Assembly (NCBI RefSeq): GCF_003112555.1
Contig: NZ_BEWB01000003.1
Span: 124,001 to 188,000, forward strand
From: Streptomyces coelicoflavus
GTDB lineage: Bacteria; Actinomycetota; Actinomycetes; Streptomycetales; Streptomycetaceae
Direction: 5' to 3'
Length of the DNA stretch: 64,000 bases
Under the pieces are notes generated by a model. It made no database searches. It saw only the letters and a list, made by a program, of their open reading frames with translations, and was not told the origin of the DNA. The translations under genes were made by a program, and so were the position numbers. Positions 15,610 to 25,422 of this stretch are shown here, piece by piece; positions within the stretch are counted from its first letter, which is position 1; each line of letters begins with the position of its first letter.

Positions 15610-18600
15610 GTGAGCAGCAGGCCATCCCGAGGCGCTGCTCGCCTCGCAGCCATACTGGACGCGCTGCCTGACGCGTTGGTCCTGGTCAACGCGAACGGCA
15701 CCGTGGTCAACGCGAACACCATCGCGCTGGAGGCGTTCGAGACGCCGGGCACCGCGCTGGTCGGGCGGGGGCTGCTGGATCTGCTGCCGCAGTTCGACTC
15801 CCGGCTCATCCCCGGTTCCATGCGGCGGCCGGACCACATCGACCCCAGGGCACGCACCAAGCCGACCCGGATGGTCGCGCGGCGCACCGACGGCTCCGAG
15901 TTCCCGGTCGAGGTCACCAGCGCCAACCTGGAGACCGGCCAGCAGGCCTACGACACCTACGGCTACACCGGCGACGAGCTGCTGATGCTCGTCGTCCGCG
16001 ACCTCTCGGGCACCGTCGACACCGAGGCCGAGCTGGCCCGTTCGCAGCGGCAGACCGAGATGATCCTGCGGGCCGCCTCCGAGGGCGTCGTGGGCACCGA
16101 CACCGACGGGCGGATCGTCCTCGTCAACCCGGCCGCCGCCCAGATCCTGGGCTACCGCGCCGGTGAACTCGGCGGCCGCGAGCTGCACACCCTCGTCCTG
16201 CACTCGCGCGCCGACGGCTCGCCCTTCCCGTACGACGAGTCGCCGCTCGCCGACACCCTGCGCTCAGGGCGCAAGCACCGGGTGCGCGGGCAGGTGGTGT
16301 TCGCCAAGAGCGGCGACCAGCTGCCGGTCGACCTGACGACCGCGCCCGTGCGCGACGGCGACCAGCTCGTCGGCGCCGTGATGACCTTCACCGACCGGCG
16401 CCCCTACGACGCCCTCGTCAAGGAGCACGAGGAGGCGGAGCAGCGGCACGCCGAGGAACTGGAGCGGCTCGCCGAGGAGCACGCCGCCGAGCTGACCGAG
16501 CTGCGGCAGCGGCACGAGGCCGAGCTGGAGGAGCTCAGGGAGCAGCACGCGGAGGAGATCGCCGCGGACGCCGACCGCTACGCCGCCCTCGGCGAGCGGG
16601 AGAAGGACCGGTACGAGGCGATCGCCGGCCGGCACGAGCAGCTGCTCACCCTCCTCGGCGACTCGCTGCGCGGGCCGCTGGACGAACTGCGCCGGGAGCT
16701 GGCCGCGCTGGCGTCGGACGACGCCGGGCAGTTGTGGCCCGAGGCCAACCAGGTGCTGCACCACCTGTCGGCGGGCTACTCCCGCATCACCACCCTCATC
16801 GACAACGTCCTCGGCTACCAGCGCCTCGACATCGGCAACGAACAGGTCGCCCGTACGAAGGTGATGCTCGACGCCGTCGTCGCCGCGGGTGTCGACGGGG
16901 CCGTGGAGCTGATCGGGCCGGGGCGGGTCCAGTTCGCCGTGCACGCGCCGCCCATCGAGGCGGAGGTCGACGCCCGGCTGCTGGCCACCGCGCTCGCCCA
17001 TCTCGTCGCGGACGTCGCGGGCGTCGACGCGACCGGCAACTCGCCCGTGTCGGCGACGGGCGGGTACCTGGACAACACCGTCGTGGTCGCGGCGGCGCAG
17101 CGCGGTGAGGTCGTGCGCATCGAGGTGCGCGGGCCGTACGCCGGGGGAGACCCGGTGCACGAGCCGATCGTCCGCGGGATCGTGCGGGCGCACGGCGGCG
17201 TGCTCCAGACCCACGAGGTGCCGGGCATGAGCGGCAGCGCGTACGTGCTGGAGGTGCCGATCGGGGGCGGGGCCGGTGCCGTCGCGGGCACCGAGGCCGC
17301 CGAGGTGGCTCCTGTCGTGCCCGACGCCCGGGCCGACGCGGCCGGTGCCGCGGGCGCCGGGAACGCCGTGGCCGTCCGGGAGCCGGCTCCCGGAGGCGGG
17401 CGGCGTCGGGCGCGCCGGGCCTCCGTCGACGCGTTCCTGGAGAGCGAGGTCGCGGGGGCGCCGGGCGAGGCGGGGCCCGGGGCGGAGAACGCCGCACCGA
17501 CCGGACGGCGCAGGCGGCGCGCGGCCCAGGCGGAGGCCGAACCCCAGGCCGCCCCGGCTCAGGGGCCGGGCCAGGGTCAGGGTCAGGTCCAGGCTCAGGG
17601 ACAGACGCAGGGACAGGCGGCCGGCGCATCGGCTCCGCTTCCCGTGCCCGCGCAGGCGGTGCCCGGTGAGGGAGCCGGAACCGGTGGTACCGGGCGCCGG
17701 CGCGGGCGGCCCGCGGAGGCCCCGGGTACCGAGGCCGCCGGAGTGCCGCAGGGAGCACCGGCCGGGGTGTCCGAGGGCGCCGTCGTCATGGCCGGCGAGC
17801 ACGGCGGCGGGTCCGCGGCGTCCAACACCGGGCTCGGCGGGACCGTACCGCCGCAGGGCGTGCCCGCGCCCACCGGGCGACGGGGCGGGCAGGACGGCGG
17901 TGAGCAGCACGCGCTGCCCCCGGCCCTGCCCGCGCAGGCCGGTGAGTCGGACCCGGCGAACACAGCACACACAGCGGACGCGGACCGGCCGACGGGGCGC
18001 CGACGGCGTGCCCTCGCCTCCGCGAACGAGCGCGCCGCGGCGCAGGAGGCCGCCCCGCGCCAGGTGTTCGCCCTGCCGCCCGCCGACGCGGACCGTCCGT
18101 CCGACGGGACGGCGGAGGCGGAGGCCCGGTCCCGGACTCAGACGCAGGCGCACGTACCGGGACAGGCGCAGGTACCGGGACAGGCACACGCACCCGGACA
18201 GGCGCAGGTACCGGGACAGGGGCAGGCCGGCCGGGTTCCGGTGCCCGGGCCCGCCGTTCCGGGTGACGCCCTGCCCGACGACGGCCGTCACGACGCCGTA
18301 CCGCACGGCCAGGACGACGACCACACGCCGCCGCAGCCGCACCCCGCCGAGGCGCCCACGGGACGCCGCCGCCGGGCCGGGGCCGCACGGCCGGCCGAAG
18401 AACCGGCGCCGGTCCCGGCGCAGAACTCCCCCGCGCGAGGCGTGCCGGTGCAAGGGGCGTCGACGCCGGTGCACGGAGCCCCCCTGCCCGCCCCCGCCGA
18501 GGGACAGGTGCCCCAGCCGGCCGAGACCGGCGCCGGCACCGTGCCGCCCGCTGCCCCGGCCCGGCCGGCCCCCGCGCCGCAGCCGTGGCCCGCGGCCGGG

Positions 18601-19983
18601 GACACCCAGGGCGCCGGCCTCCCCGTACCGCCCGGCGCGGCCGCCGGACCCGCGAGCCCGGCACCCCCCGCCGCGCCCACCGCCCCCGCGGCCCCTCAGG
18701 GCGTCCCCGCCACCACGCCGAGCCGGGGCACCCCGCTGCCGCCCGAGACCCCGCCCGCCCCGCGCGTGGCGCAGCCGTTGCCCGCCGAGGCGTCCGCGCC
18801 CGTCGACCCGGACTCGACGCAGGGACGCGCGATCAGCGTGCGCACCCTGGGCCAGGGCGTGCCGTTCAACCGGCAGGCGCTCCAGGTGCAGCAGCCGTCG
18901 GCCACACCCGCCCCGCACCAGCCGGGCGGTGGCGGTCGGCGCCGCAAGCTGGGCACGCCGCCCGACCCGGCAGCCACCGGGGCGGCGCAGTCGGCCCGGC
19001 CGCACCCGTCCGCCGAGCAGCCGCCGGGTGCGCAGCAGAAGAAGCAGTCCCCGTCCCAGCCGCAGCCCCAGGAGCAGCCGTCCCTGGCCGGCGGTCAGGG
19101 ACGGCCGGCGCCGGTCACCGAGGGCGCCGGACGGTCGTACGCCATAGGGGCGCCGGACCGGGACGCGGCCGAGGGGCCCGAGCCGCTGGACGGTCCCGGC
19201 GGGGCCGTCGAGGTGGCCGATCCGCCGCGTCCGCAGCCGATGGACGACGAGCTGCCGCCGGAGCCGCTGGACAACCCGCGCCGGCTGCTGGTGTGGCCCG
19301 CGCCGGACGTCTCCACGCAGCAGGCGCTCAGTGACCGCGGCTACCGGCCGGTGATCGTGAACTCGCGCGAGGAGGTGGACGCGCAGATCGCGGCGTTCCC
19401 GGCCGCGCTGTTCGTGGACCCGCTGACCGGGCCGATCACGCGTACGGCGCTCCAGTCGCTGCGGCAGGCGGCGGTGGCGGCCGAGGTGCCGGTGCTGGTC
19501 ACGGCGGGGCTCGGACAGGCCTCGCGGGACGCGGCCTACGGTGCCGATCCGGCCGTGCTGCTGAAGGCGCTCGCGCCGCGGGACAGCGAGCAGCACCCGC
19601 CGCGCGTGCTGCTGATCGAGGAGCACGCGGAGATCGCGCTGGCGCTGACCGCGACGCTGGAGCGGCGCGGCATGCAGGTGGCGCGGGCGGCGAGCGACGC
19701 CGACGCGGTGACGCTGGCGGGGCAGTTCCGGCCGAACCTGGTCGTGATGGACCTGATGCGGGTGCAGCGGCGTCAGGAGGGGTCCGCCGGGATCGTCGAC
19801 TGGCTGCGCGCCAACGGGCAGCTCAACCGGACCCCGCTGGTCGTCTACACCGCCGCCGTCGACCAGGACGACCTGCCGCGCCTCGCCTCCGGCGAGACGG
19901 TGCTGTTCCTGGCGGAGCGTTCCACCAGCGGTGAGGTGCAGGCCCGGATCGTCGAGCTGCTCTCGCGGATCGGGACCAACTGA
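15610..19983 (+). CDS. Giant PAS-PAS hybrid pseudo-histidine kinase with long disordered linker and C-terminal receiver domains
   Basis: 1457 aa from GTG 15610, which has AGGAGGG about 10 bases upstream. Order: PAS1 (about 10-125, ILDALPDALVLVNANGTVV), PAS2 (about 140-260, ILRAASEGVVGTDTDGRIV), charged coiled coil (about 269-350), DHp-like helices with GDSLRGPLDELR where SHELRTPL is expected, a HATPase-like domain without N-box Asn or DxGxG (to about 550), a 660-residue Pro/Gln/Ala/Gly linker carrying repeated PTGRRRR-type basic motifs, a degenerate receiver (about 1223-1318) and a second receiver (about 1330-1457) with Asp in LVVMDLMR but Glu/Arg where the Lys belongs (FLAERS). I infer a cytosolic scaffold or sensor, not an active kinase; it has no TM segments. 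Convergent with the TetR gene, 16 bp apart. Confidence 0.85.
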   Translation: MSSRPSRGAARLAAILDALPDALVLVNANGTVVNANTIALEAFETPGTALVGRGLLDLLPQFDSRLIPGSMRRPDHIDPRARTKPTRMVARRTDGSEFPVEVTSANLETGQQAYDTYGYTGDELLMLVVRDLSGTVDTEAELARSQRQTEMILRAASEGVVGTDTDGRIVLVNPAAAQILGYRAGELGGRELHTLVLHSRADGSPFPYDESPLADTLRSGRKHRVRGQVVFAKSGDQLPVDLTTAPVRDGDQLVGAVMTFTDRRPYDALVKEHEEAEQRHAEELERLAEEHAAELTELRQRHEAELEELREQHAEEIAADADRYAALGEREKDRYEAIAGRHEQLLTLLGDSLRGPLDELRRELAALASDDAGQLWPEANQVLHHLSAGYSRITTLIDNVLGYQRLDIGNEQVARTKVMLDAVVAAGVDGAVELIGPGRVQFAVHAPPIEAEVDARLLATALAHLVADVAGVDATGNSPVSATGGYLDNTVVVAAAQRGEVVRIEVRGPYAGGDPVHEPIVRGIVRAHGGVLQTHEVPGMSGSAYVLEVPIGGGAGAVAGTEAAEVAPVVPDARADAAGAAGAGNAVAVREPAPGGGRRRARRASVDAFLESEVAGAPGEAGPGAENAAPTGRRRRRAAQAEAEPQAAPAQGPGQGQGQVQAQGQTQGQAAGASAPLPVPAQAVPGEGAGTGGTGRRRGRPAEAPGTEAAGVPQGAPAGVSEGAVVMAGEHGGGSAASNTGLGGTVPPQGVPAPTGRRGGQDGGEQHALPPALPAQAGESDPANTAHTADADRPTGRRRRALASANERAAAQEAAPRQVFALPPADADRPSDGTAEAEARSRTQTQAHVPGQAQVPGQAHAPGQAQVPGQGQAGRVPVPGPAVPGDALPDDGRHDAVPHGQDDDHTPPQPHPAEAPTGRRRRAGAARPAEEPAPVPAQNSPARGVPVQGASTPVHGAPLPAPAEGQVPQPAETGAGTVPPAAPARPAPAPQPWPAAGDTQGAGLPVPPGAAAGPASPAPPAAPTAPAAPQGVPATTPSRGTPLPPETPPAPRVAQPLPAEASAPVDPDSTQGRAISVRTLGQGVPFNRQALQVQQPSATPAPHQPGGGGRRRKLGTPPDPAATGAAQSARPHPSAEQPPGAQQKKQSPSQPQPQEQPSLAGGQGRPAPVTEGAGRSYAIGAPDRDAAEGPEPLDGPGGAVEVADPPRPQPMDDELPPEPLDNPRRLLVWPAPDVSTQQALSDRGYRPVIVNSREEVDAQIAAFPAALFVDPLTGPITRTALQSLRQAAVAAEVPVLVTAGLGQASRDAAYGADPAVLLKALAPRDSEQHPPRVLLIEEHAEIALALTATLERRGMQVARAASDADAVTLAGQFRPNLVVMDLMRVQRRQEGSAGIVDWLRANGQLNRTPLVVYTAAVDQDDLPRLASGETVLFLAERSTSGEVQARIVELLSRIGTN

Positions 19984-19999
19984 CGCCCTTCCCGCCGGG

Positions 20000-20578
20000 T
20001 CACCCCTCGACGATGCGGCGGGCCGCCTTCTTGATCGAGTCGCGCAGACGGTCGGTGTCCTCGTCCCCGCCGCCGACCAGGATGCGCTTCATCTGGGGCA
20101 CGACGACCGCCCAGTTGGCCATCGCGACCAGCAGGAACAGGAGGTCGGGCGCCGGAATGGCGGCGGTGACCACGCCACGCTCCTGGGCGTCCCGCACGGC
20201 GGCGACCTTGCGGGCGTAGTGGGCCTGGCGTTCGGCCTCGTGGGGCAGCTCGGCGGTGCCGTACTCCATGCCCTCCCAGAAGAGGAGGCGCAGCAGTTCG
20301 GGGTGGGCGGCGTGGTAGTCCAGCAGACGGTCGATCCAGCCCTCGACGTCGTCCGGGTCGACGGGGACGGAGATCGCGAGGTCGAGCATCTTCGTCTCGA
20401 GGACCGACGCGAACAGCTCGCCCTTGTTGCCGTAGTAGGCGTAGATCAGCTGCTTGTTGGCCTTGGCCTCGGCCGCGATGCGGTCGATGCGCGCGCCGGC
20501 GATGCCGTGGCGGGCGAATTCCGCCACCGCCGCCTCGAAGATCCGGGCCTTGGTGGCCTCGGGGTCCCTTGCTGCCAT
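20000..20578 (-). CDS. TetR-family repressor of the divergent MFS exporter
   Basis: 192 aa from ATG 20578 (MAARDPEATKARIFEAAVAE). Helix-turn-helix: ARHGIAGARIDRIAAEAKAN followed by KQLIYAYYGNKGELF; the rest is an all-helical ligand and dimer domain. It is divergent from an MFS exporter, and two similar AACCAA-N4-TTrGTT dyads lie between them. From memory this is the pair studied as SCO4008/SCO4007 in S. coelicolor, where the repressor senses cationic antibacterial dyes. Confidence 0.93.
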   Translation of the reverse strand: MAARDPEATKARIFEAAVAEFARHGIAGARIDRIAAEAKANKQLIYAYYGNKGELFASVLETKMLDLAISVPVDPDDVEGWIDRLLDYHAAHPELLRLLFWEGMEYGTAELPHEAERQAHYARKVAAVRDAQERGVVTAAIPAPDLLFLLVAMANWAVVVPQMKRILVGGGDEDTDRLRDSIKKAARRIVEG

Positions 20579-20606
20579 GGGGCCAGGGTAGCCGGGCGGG
20601 CGAGCT

Positions 20607-20622
20607 AACCAACTATTTGGTT
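20607..20622. promoter_or_regulatory. TetR operator 1 (AACCAA-CTAT-TTGGTT)
   Basis: Perfect 6-bp arms with 4-bp spacer, 29 bp upstream of the TetR start. A TTGACA-like -35 for the rightward exporter promoter overlaps its right end (20621-20626). Confidence 0.7.
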
Positions 20623-20665
20623 GACACGCTTCGGGAATGCGGGCGAGACTCCCCGGGTTAATTCC

Positions 20666-20681
20666 AACCAACCAGTTAGTT
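20666..20681. promoter_or_regulatory. TetR operator 2 (AACCAA-CCAG-TTAGTT)
   Basis: Same dyad with one mismatch, 59 bp from operator 1 and 33 bp before the MFS start. The shared layout supports joint repression of both genes. Confidence 0.65.
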
Positions 20682-20713
20682 GTTAGTGCGCGCTCGAAGG
20701 AGTCGCCCCGCCC

Positions 20714-21952
20714 ATGCCGTCATCGCCGTCCTCCACCACTCCCGCTCCCACGTCCACACCGGCCGTTGGGAGGGTGCCCTCCGGGAAGGGGCCGTCCGGC
20801 ACCGCCGCCCGGCTCTTCCTCCCGCTGATCGCCCTGTGCACCGCCGTGACGGCCGCCAACATCTACCTCGCGGCGCCGCTGCTCCCCCTCATCGCCCACG
20901 ACATGGGTTCCACCCCGTCGGCGGTCGCCTGGCTCGCCTCGGTCGCGCAGCTGGGCTACGCGGCCGGCCTGCTCTTCTTCGCCCCGCTCGGGGACAGCGT
21001 CAACCGGCGCCGCCTGGTCGCCGTCCTCTCGCTGGTCGCCGCGGCGGCCCTGCTCGCCGCCGCCGCGTCGGCCGGGACCGGCGCGCTCGCGGGCGCCGTC
21101 CTGGTCGCCTCGGCCGCGACCGTCGTACCGCAGCTGCTCGTCCCGCTGGTCGCCGAGCGGGCCCCGGCCGACCGCCGGGCCCGGCACGTCGCGGCGGTCA
21201 TCGCGGGCCTGTTCACCGGCGTCGTCGCGGCCCGGGTGCTCGGCGGCCTCGCCGGGCAGGCCTTCGGCTGGCGGGCGGTGTTCGTGGGCGCCGCCGTGCT
21301 GACCGCCGTACTGGGGCTGGCGACCGCGTACATCCTGCCCGTGGAGCGGCGACAGCGACGCGGACCGCTGTTCGCGGGGCTCGTCGCGATACCGGGCGTG
21401 GTGCGCCGCTCGCCCGACCTGTGGCGTGCCTGCGTGCGGCAGGCGGGGATGTACGGCGCCTGGAGCGCCCTGTGGACCTCGCTCGCCCTGCTGCTCACGG
21501 AGGACGAGGGGTACGGCATGACCACCGCCGCGGCCGGGCTGTTCGGGCTCTTCGGGCTGGCGGCGAGTGTCGTCGCGCCGCTCGCCGGAGGTCTGGTCGA
21601 CCGGTTCGGCGCCGCCAAGGTCGTCCGGTCCGCGTACGTACTGGCCGCCCTCTCGGTGCCGCTGTTCTGGCTGGGCGGTCAGGCGATGGCGGCGCTGTGC
21701 GCGGCGGCCGTGCTGGTGCACGCCGCCCTGGTCGCCTCCCACGTCGCCAACCAGACCCTCGCCCTGACCACCACCTCCGCCCCGGCCACCGCCAACACGG
21801 CCTACGTCGTCGCCGGCTTCGCGGGCGGCGCGCTGGCCTCGGCGCTCGCGGGGCCCGCGTTCGGCCACTGGGGCTGGGGCGGCGTGTGCGCGGTGGCGGG
21901 GGCGTGGCTGGTGCTGGGGTGGACGGCCACGGCCGTACGCCCGGGGCGGTGA
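20714..21952 (+). CDS. MFS efflux transporter (12 TM)
   Basis: 412 aa. A Ser/Thr/Pro-rich 30-residue N-terminus precedes 12 hydrophobic segments; the loop 2-3 motif is FFAPLGDSVNRRRLVAV and the mid-protein repeat is PLAGGLVDRFGAAKVVRS. Resembles YnfM/AraJ-type exporters. Together with the divergent TetR gene and two operators it forms a ligand-inducible efflux unit. Confidence 0.92.
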   Translation: MPSSPSSTTPAPTSTPAVGRVPSGKGPSGTAARLFLPLIALCTAVTAANIYLAAPLLPLIAHDMGSTPSAVAWLASVAQLGYAAGLLFFAPLGDSVNRRRLVAVLSLVAAAALLAAAASAGTGALAGAVLVASAATVVPQLLVPLVAERAPADRRARHVAAVIAGLFTGVVAARVLGGLAGQAFGWRAVFVGAAVLTAVLGLATAYILPVERRQRRGPLFAGLVAIPGVVRRSPDLWRACVRQAGMYGAWSALWTSLALLLTEDEGYGMTTAAAGLFGLFGLAASVVAPLAGGLVDRFGAAKVVRSAYVLAALSVPLFWLGGQAMAALCAAAVLVHAALVASHVANQTLALTTTSAPATANTAYVVAGFAGGALASALAGPAFGHWGWGGVCAVAGAWLVLGWTATAVRPGR

Positions 21953-21965
21953 GGGCGGGAGGGAT

Positions 21966-22001
21966 GCCGGGCGGAAGGCCGTGAGGTCGGCCGCCCGGCA
22001 C
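21966..22001. terminator. Bidirectional terminator, MFS / acyl-CoA ligase
   Basis: 10-bp arms TGCCGGGCGG (21966-21975) and complement (21992-22001), with additional GGC/GCC pairing in the loop, between convergent stops. Confidence 0.6.
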
Positions 22002-22027
22002 CGTCGCCACCGTCGCGCGCCTGCCGG

Positions 22028-23683
<1,656 letters not shown>

Positions 23684-23741
23684 GGTGTCCTCCCGGGGCG
23701 ACATTGCCTACGCGGCGGTAAGGGTTGCGCTGATTCTGCGC

Positions 23742-23759
23742 ACATACCGCGCGGTATGT
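23742..23759. promoter_or_regulatory. 18-bp perfect palindrome upstream of fadD
   Basis: ACATACCGCGCGGTATGT is a perfect dyad lying in the fadD leader/promoter region. Size and position suit a TetR-family operator; the regulator is not encoded next to it. Confidence 0.65.
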
Positions 23760-23829
23760 CACTACTCCCGGGTGATCGATCAGTGGGCGCGTTCGAATAC
23801 GTGACCCCACCGGGGCTTCACATACCGGT

Positions 23830-24450
23830 TCACGACCGGACAAACCCCAGCTCAGGATCTTCGCGGAGCTTGCCGAGGGCACGGGAGACCGCCGACTTCA
23901 CGGTGCCCACGGAGACGCCCAGCACTTCGGCCGTCCGGGCCTCGCTGAGATCCTCGTAGTACCTGAGGACGACCATCGCACGCTGCCGCGCGGGCAGCTT
24001 CATGATCGCCCGCCACATCGCGTCGTGCAGGGCCTGCCGCTCCGCCGGGTCGTCGCCGCCGGACACGGGCTCCGGCTCGGGCAGCTCGTCGCAGGCGAAC
24101 TCGTCGACCTTGCGCTTGCGCCACTGCGAGGTCCGGGTGTTCAGCAGCGCCCGGCGCACATAGCCGTCCAGGGCGCGATGGTCCTCGATGCGCTCCCAGG
24201 CCACGTACGTCTTGGTGAGCGCGGTCTGCAGCAGGTCCTCCGCGTCGCTCGGATTCGCGGTGAGCGACCGGGCGGTACGCAGCAGCACCGGCTGGCGGGC
24301 CTTCACGTACGAGGAGAACGACGGGTACGGGAAGGTCTGCGTCCGTGCCGTGGCCGTGGCCAGGGCCGCGGACGGGCCTGGGCCCGGGGCCCGCGCCGGG
24401 GCCGGCGCCGTGGCGGCGTTCGAAGCGCTGGTGCAGACAGGTGCGGTCAT
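23830..24450 (-). CDS. ECF RNA polymerase sigma factor, SigE-like group
   Basis: 206 aa. A 40-residue Ala/Pro-rich N-terminus is followed by sigma region 2 (FSSYVKARQPVLLRTARSLT, DAEDLLQTALTKTYVAWERI) and region 4 (LPARQRAMVVLRYYEDLSEA, VLGVSVGTVKSAVSRALGKL). A CDELPEPEPVSGGDDP spacer lies between. No anti-sigma gene is adjacent, as is usual for this actinobacterial SigE-type group (inference). It lies on the same strand as fadD but is separated from it by the 18-bp palindrome. Confidence 0.93.
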   Translation of the reverse strand: MTAPVCTSASNAATAPAPARAPGPGPSAALATATARTQTFPYPSFSSYVKARQPVLLRTARSLTANPSDAEDLLQTALTKTYVAWERIEDHRALDGYVRRALLNTRTSQWRKRKVDEFACDELPEPEPVSGGDDPAERQALHDAMWRAIMKLPARQRAMVVLRYYEDLSEARTAEVLGVSVGTVKSAVSRALGKLREDPELGFVRS

Positions 24451-24534
24451 GGCTCAACGCTATGAGCGAGGGGGCACCCCGCGGATCGCCCGCAGGTCCC
24501 GAAGCAGAGTCCCCCTCAGGTTGTAGGGGTGGTG

Positions 24535-24569
24535 GTGGCCCCACCTCCTGTAGGTGGAGTGGGGGAGGA
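24535..24569. repeat. Hairpin with edge like the MFS insertion
   Basis: CCACCT-CCTGT-AGGTGG (24541-24557), flanked by CCCC and GTGGGGGAGG. The right edge GTGGGGGAGG is identical to that of the insertion at 1228-1261. It lies about 90 bp upstream of the sigma-factor start, so it could also affect that promoter. Confidence 0.35.
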
Positions 24570-24618
24570 GGGCCCCTGCGGGTTCACCCCTGGGTGCCCT
24601 TGCCGCAGGACACGAAAA

Positions 24619-24656
24619 CGTCCGGGCGACGGTACCTGAGTACCGTCGCCCGGACG
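24619..24656. terminator. Strong hairpin with perfect 17-bp arms
   Basis: CGTCCGGGCGACGGTAC (24619-24635), loop CTGA, perfect complement to 24656. It follows the terminator at 24694-24731 downstream of the secreted-protein gene, giving a tandem double terminator in front of the sigma gene. Confidence 0.65.
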
Positions 24657-24693
24657 CACTGCGACCCCATGAAGCACACCCGCACAAGGAACC

Positions 24694-24731
24694 GAGGGGC
24701 CGGCGCGGCAGCGCACCCGCGCCGGCCCCTC
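24694..24731. terminator. Terminator of the small secreted-protein gene
   Basis: 15-bp perfect arms GAGGGGCCGGCGCGG with an 8-nt loop, 3 bp after the stop of the minus-strand gene. Confidence 0.75.
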
Positions 24732-24734
24732 AGC

Positions 24735-25061
24735 TCACCACCACAGCGGGGAGAAGCTGACGGCCACGTTCTCGTTGCCCTGATTGATCGCCGTGAACGC
24801 GGAGCCGTCGACCTGCGCGGTGTTGCTCTGGTTCGACGCCCCCGAGCCGACCGCCTGCTGCTGCGTGGTGGACGAGTTGCCGTTGTTGTCGTCGCCGACG
24901 CCGCTGCCGAGGATGCCGGCGTTGGCACTGGCGGCGGTCGCGCTCGATCCGTCGTCCGCGAAGGCGCCGTTGTCCGCCGTCGCCACCCCGCCGAGGAGGG
25001 CGACGGCGAGCGGGAGGGCGGCGACGGCGGCTACGACACGGGCGGTACGGATGCTTGCCAT
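24735..25061 (-). CDS. Small secreted Asn/Gln/Ser-rich protein, possible amyloid-like surface protein
   Basis: 108 aa from ATG 25061 with a good GGAGGAA ribosome site. Sec signal about residues 1-30 (VVAAVAALPLAVALLGGVATA). The mature 78 residues are rich in N, Q, S and G, lack Cys, and contain QQQAVGSGASNQSNTAQ followed by FTAINQGNENVAVSFSPLWW. The spacing N-Q-G-x-x-N-x-A recalls curlin repeat strands, but there are only one or two units and I do not claim homology. It is not a chaplin or rodlin by sequence that I can recognise. Its own terminator and ribosome site suggest a highly expressed monocistronic message. Confidence 0.75.
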   Translation of the reverse strand: MASIRTARVVAAVAALPLAVALLGGVATADNGAFADDGSSATAASANAGILGSGVGDDNNGNSSTTQQQAVGSGASNQSNTAQVDGSAFTAINQGNENVAVSFSPLWW

Positions 25062-25422
25062 GTTGTTCCTCCAGAACAAGTGCGCACCGGCTTCAGCCGA
25101 CAACGCGAGAAGTACGTAACCAGGACTTGTGCCAAGGCAGTTGGCCGACCGCCTCGACGCTGTGCACGACGTCGCGTGATCAGAGTTGCCCACCGAATCC
25201 CCGGCGAACCACCCCGGAAGCACTGATTCGCCCTCAAGCGTGAGGACAAGTCGATAAACCCCTTTGCTTCCCTTCCGTACCACCACGGGACAGCACGGAC
25301 AGCTCCACGCCAAGCGCCACAAGAGGTGAAGCGTTCCGCCACTTCCCTTCCCCGGCCACACCCTCCCCGGCGTGTCGCACCCCGCCCTTCCCTTTCTCGA
25401 ACGTACGTACGAACATAGACCC
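25062..25422. other. Divergent intergenic region
   Basis: 361 bp between the small secreted-protein gene and the primase-polymerase gene, with lower GC than its surroundings. CGTACGTACG (25400-25409) is a perfect 10-bp palindrome about 14 bp before the ATG of the rightward gene. No further gene is visible. Confidence 0.4.

Noticed and set aside
16264..19626. 1120-codon open frame antisense to the pseudo-hybrid kinase
   Set aside because: Arg/Gly-rich composition with no recognisable domain; opposite frame has PAS and receiver domains plus a proper ribosome site.
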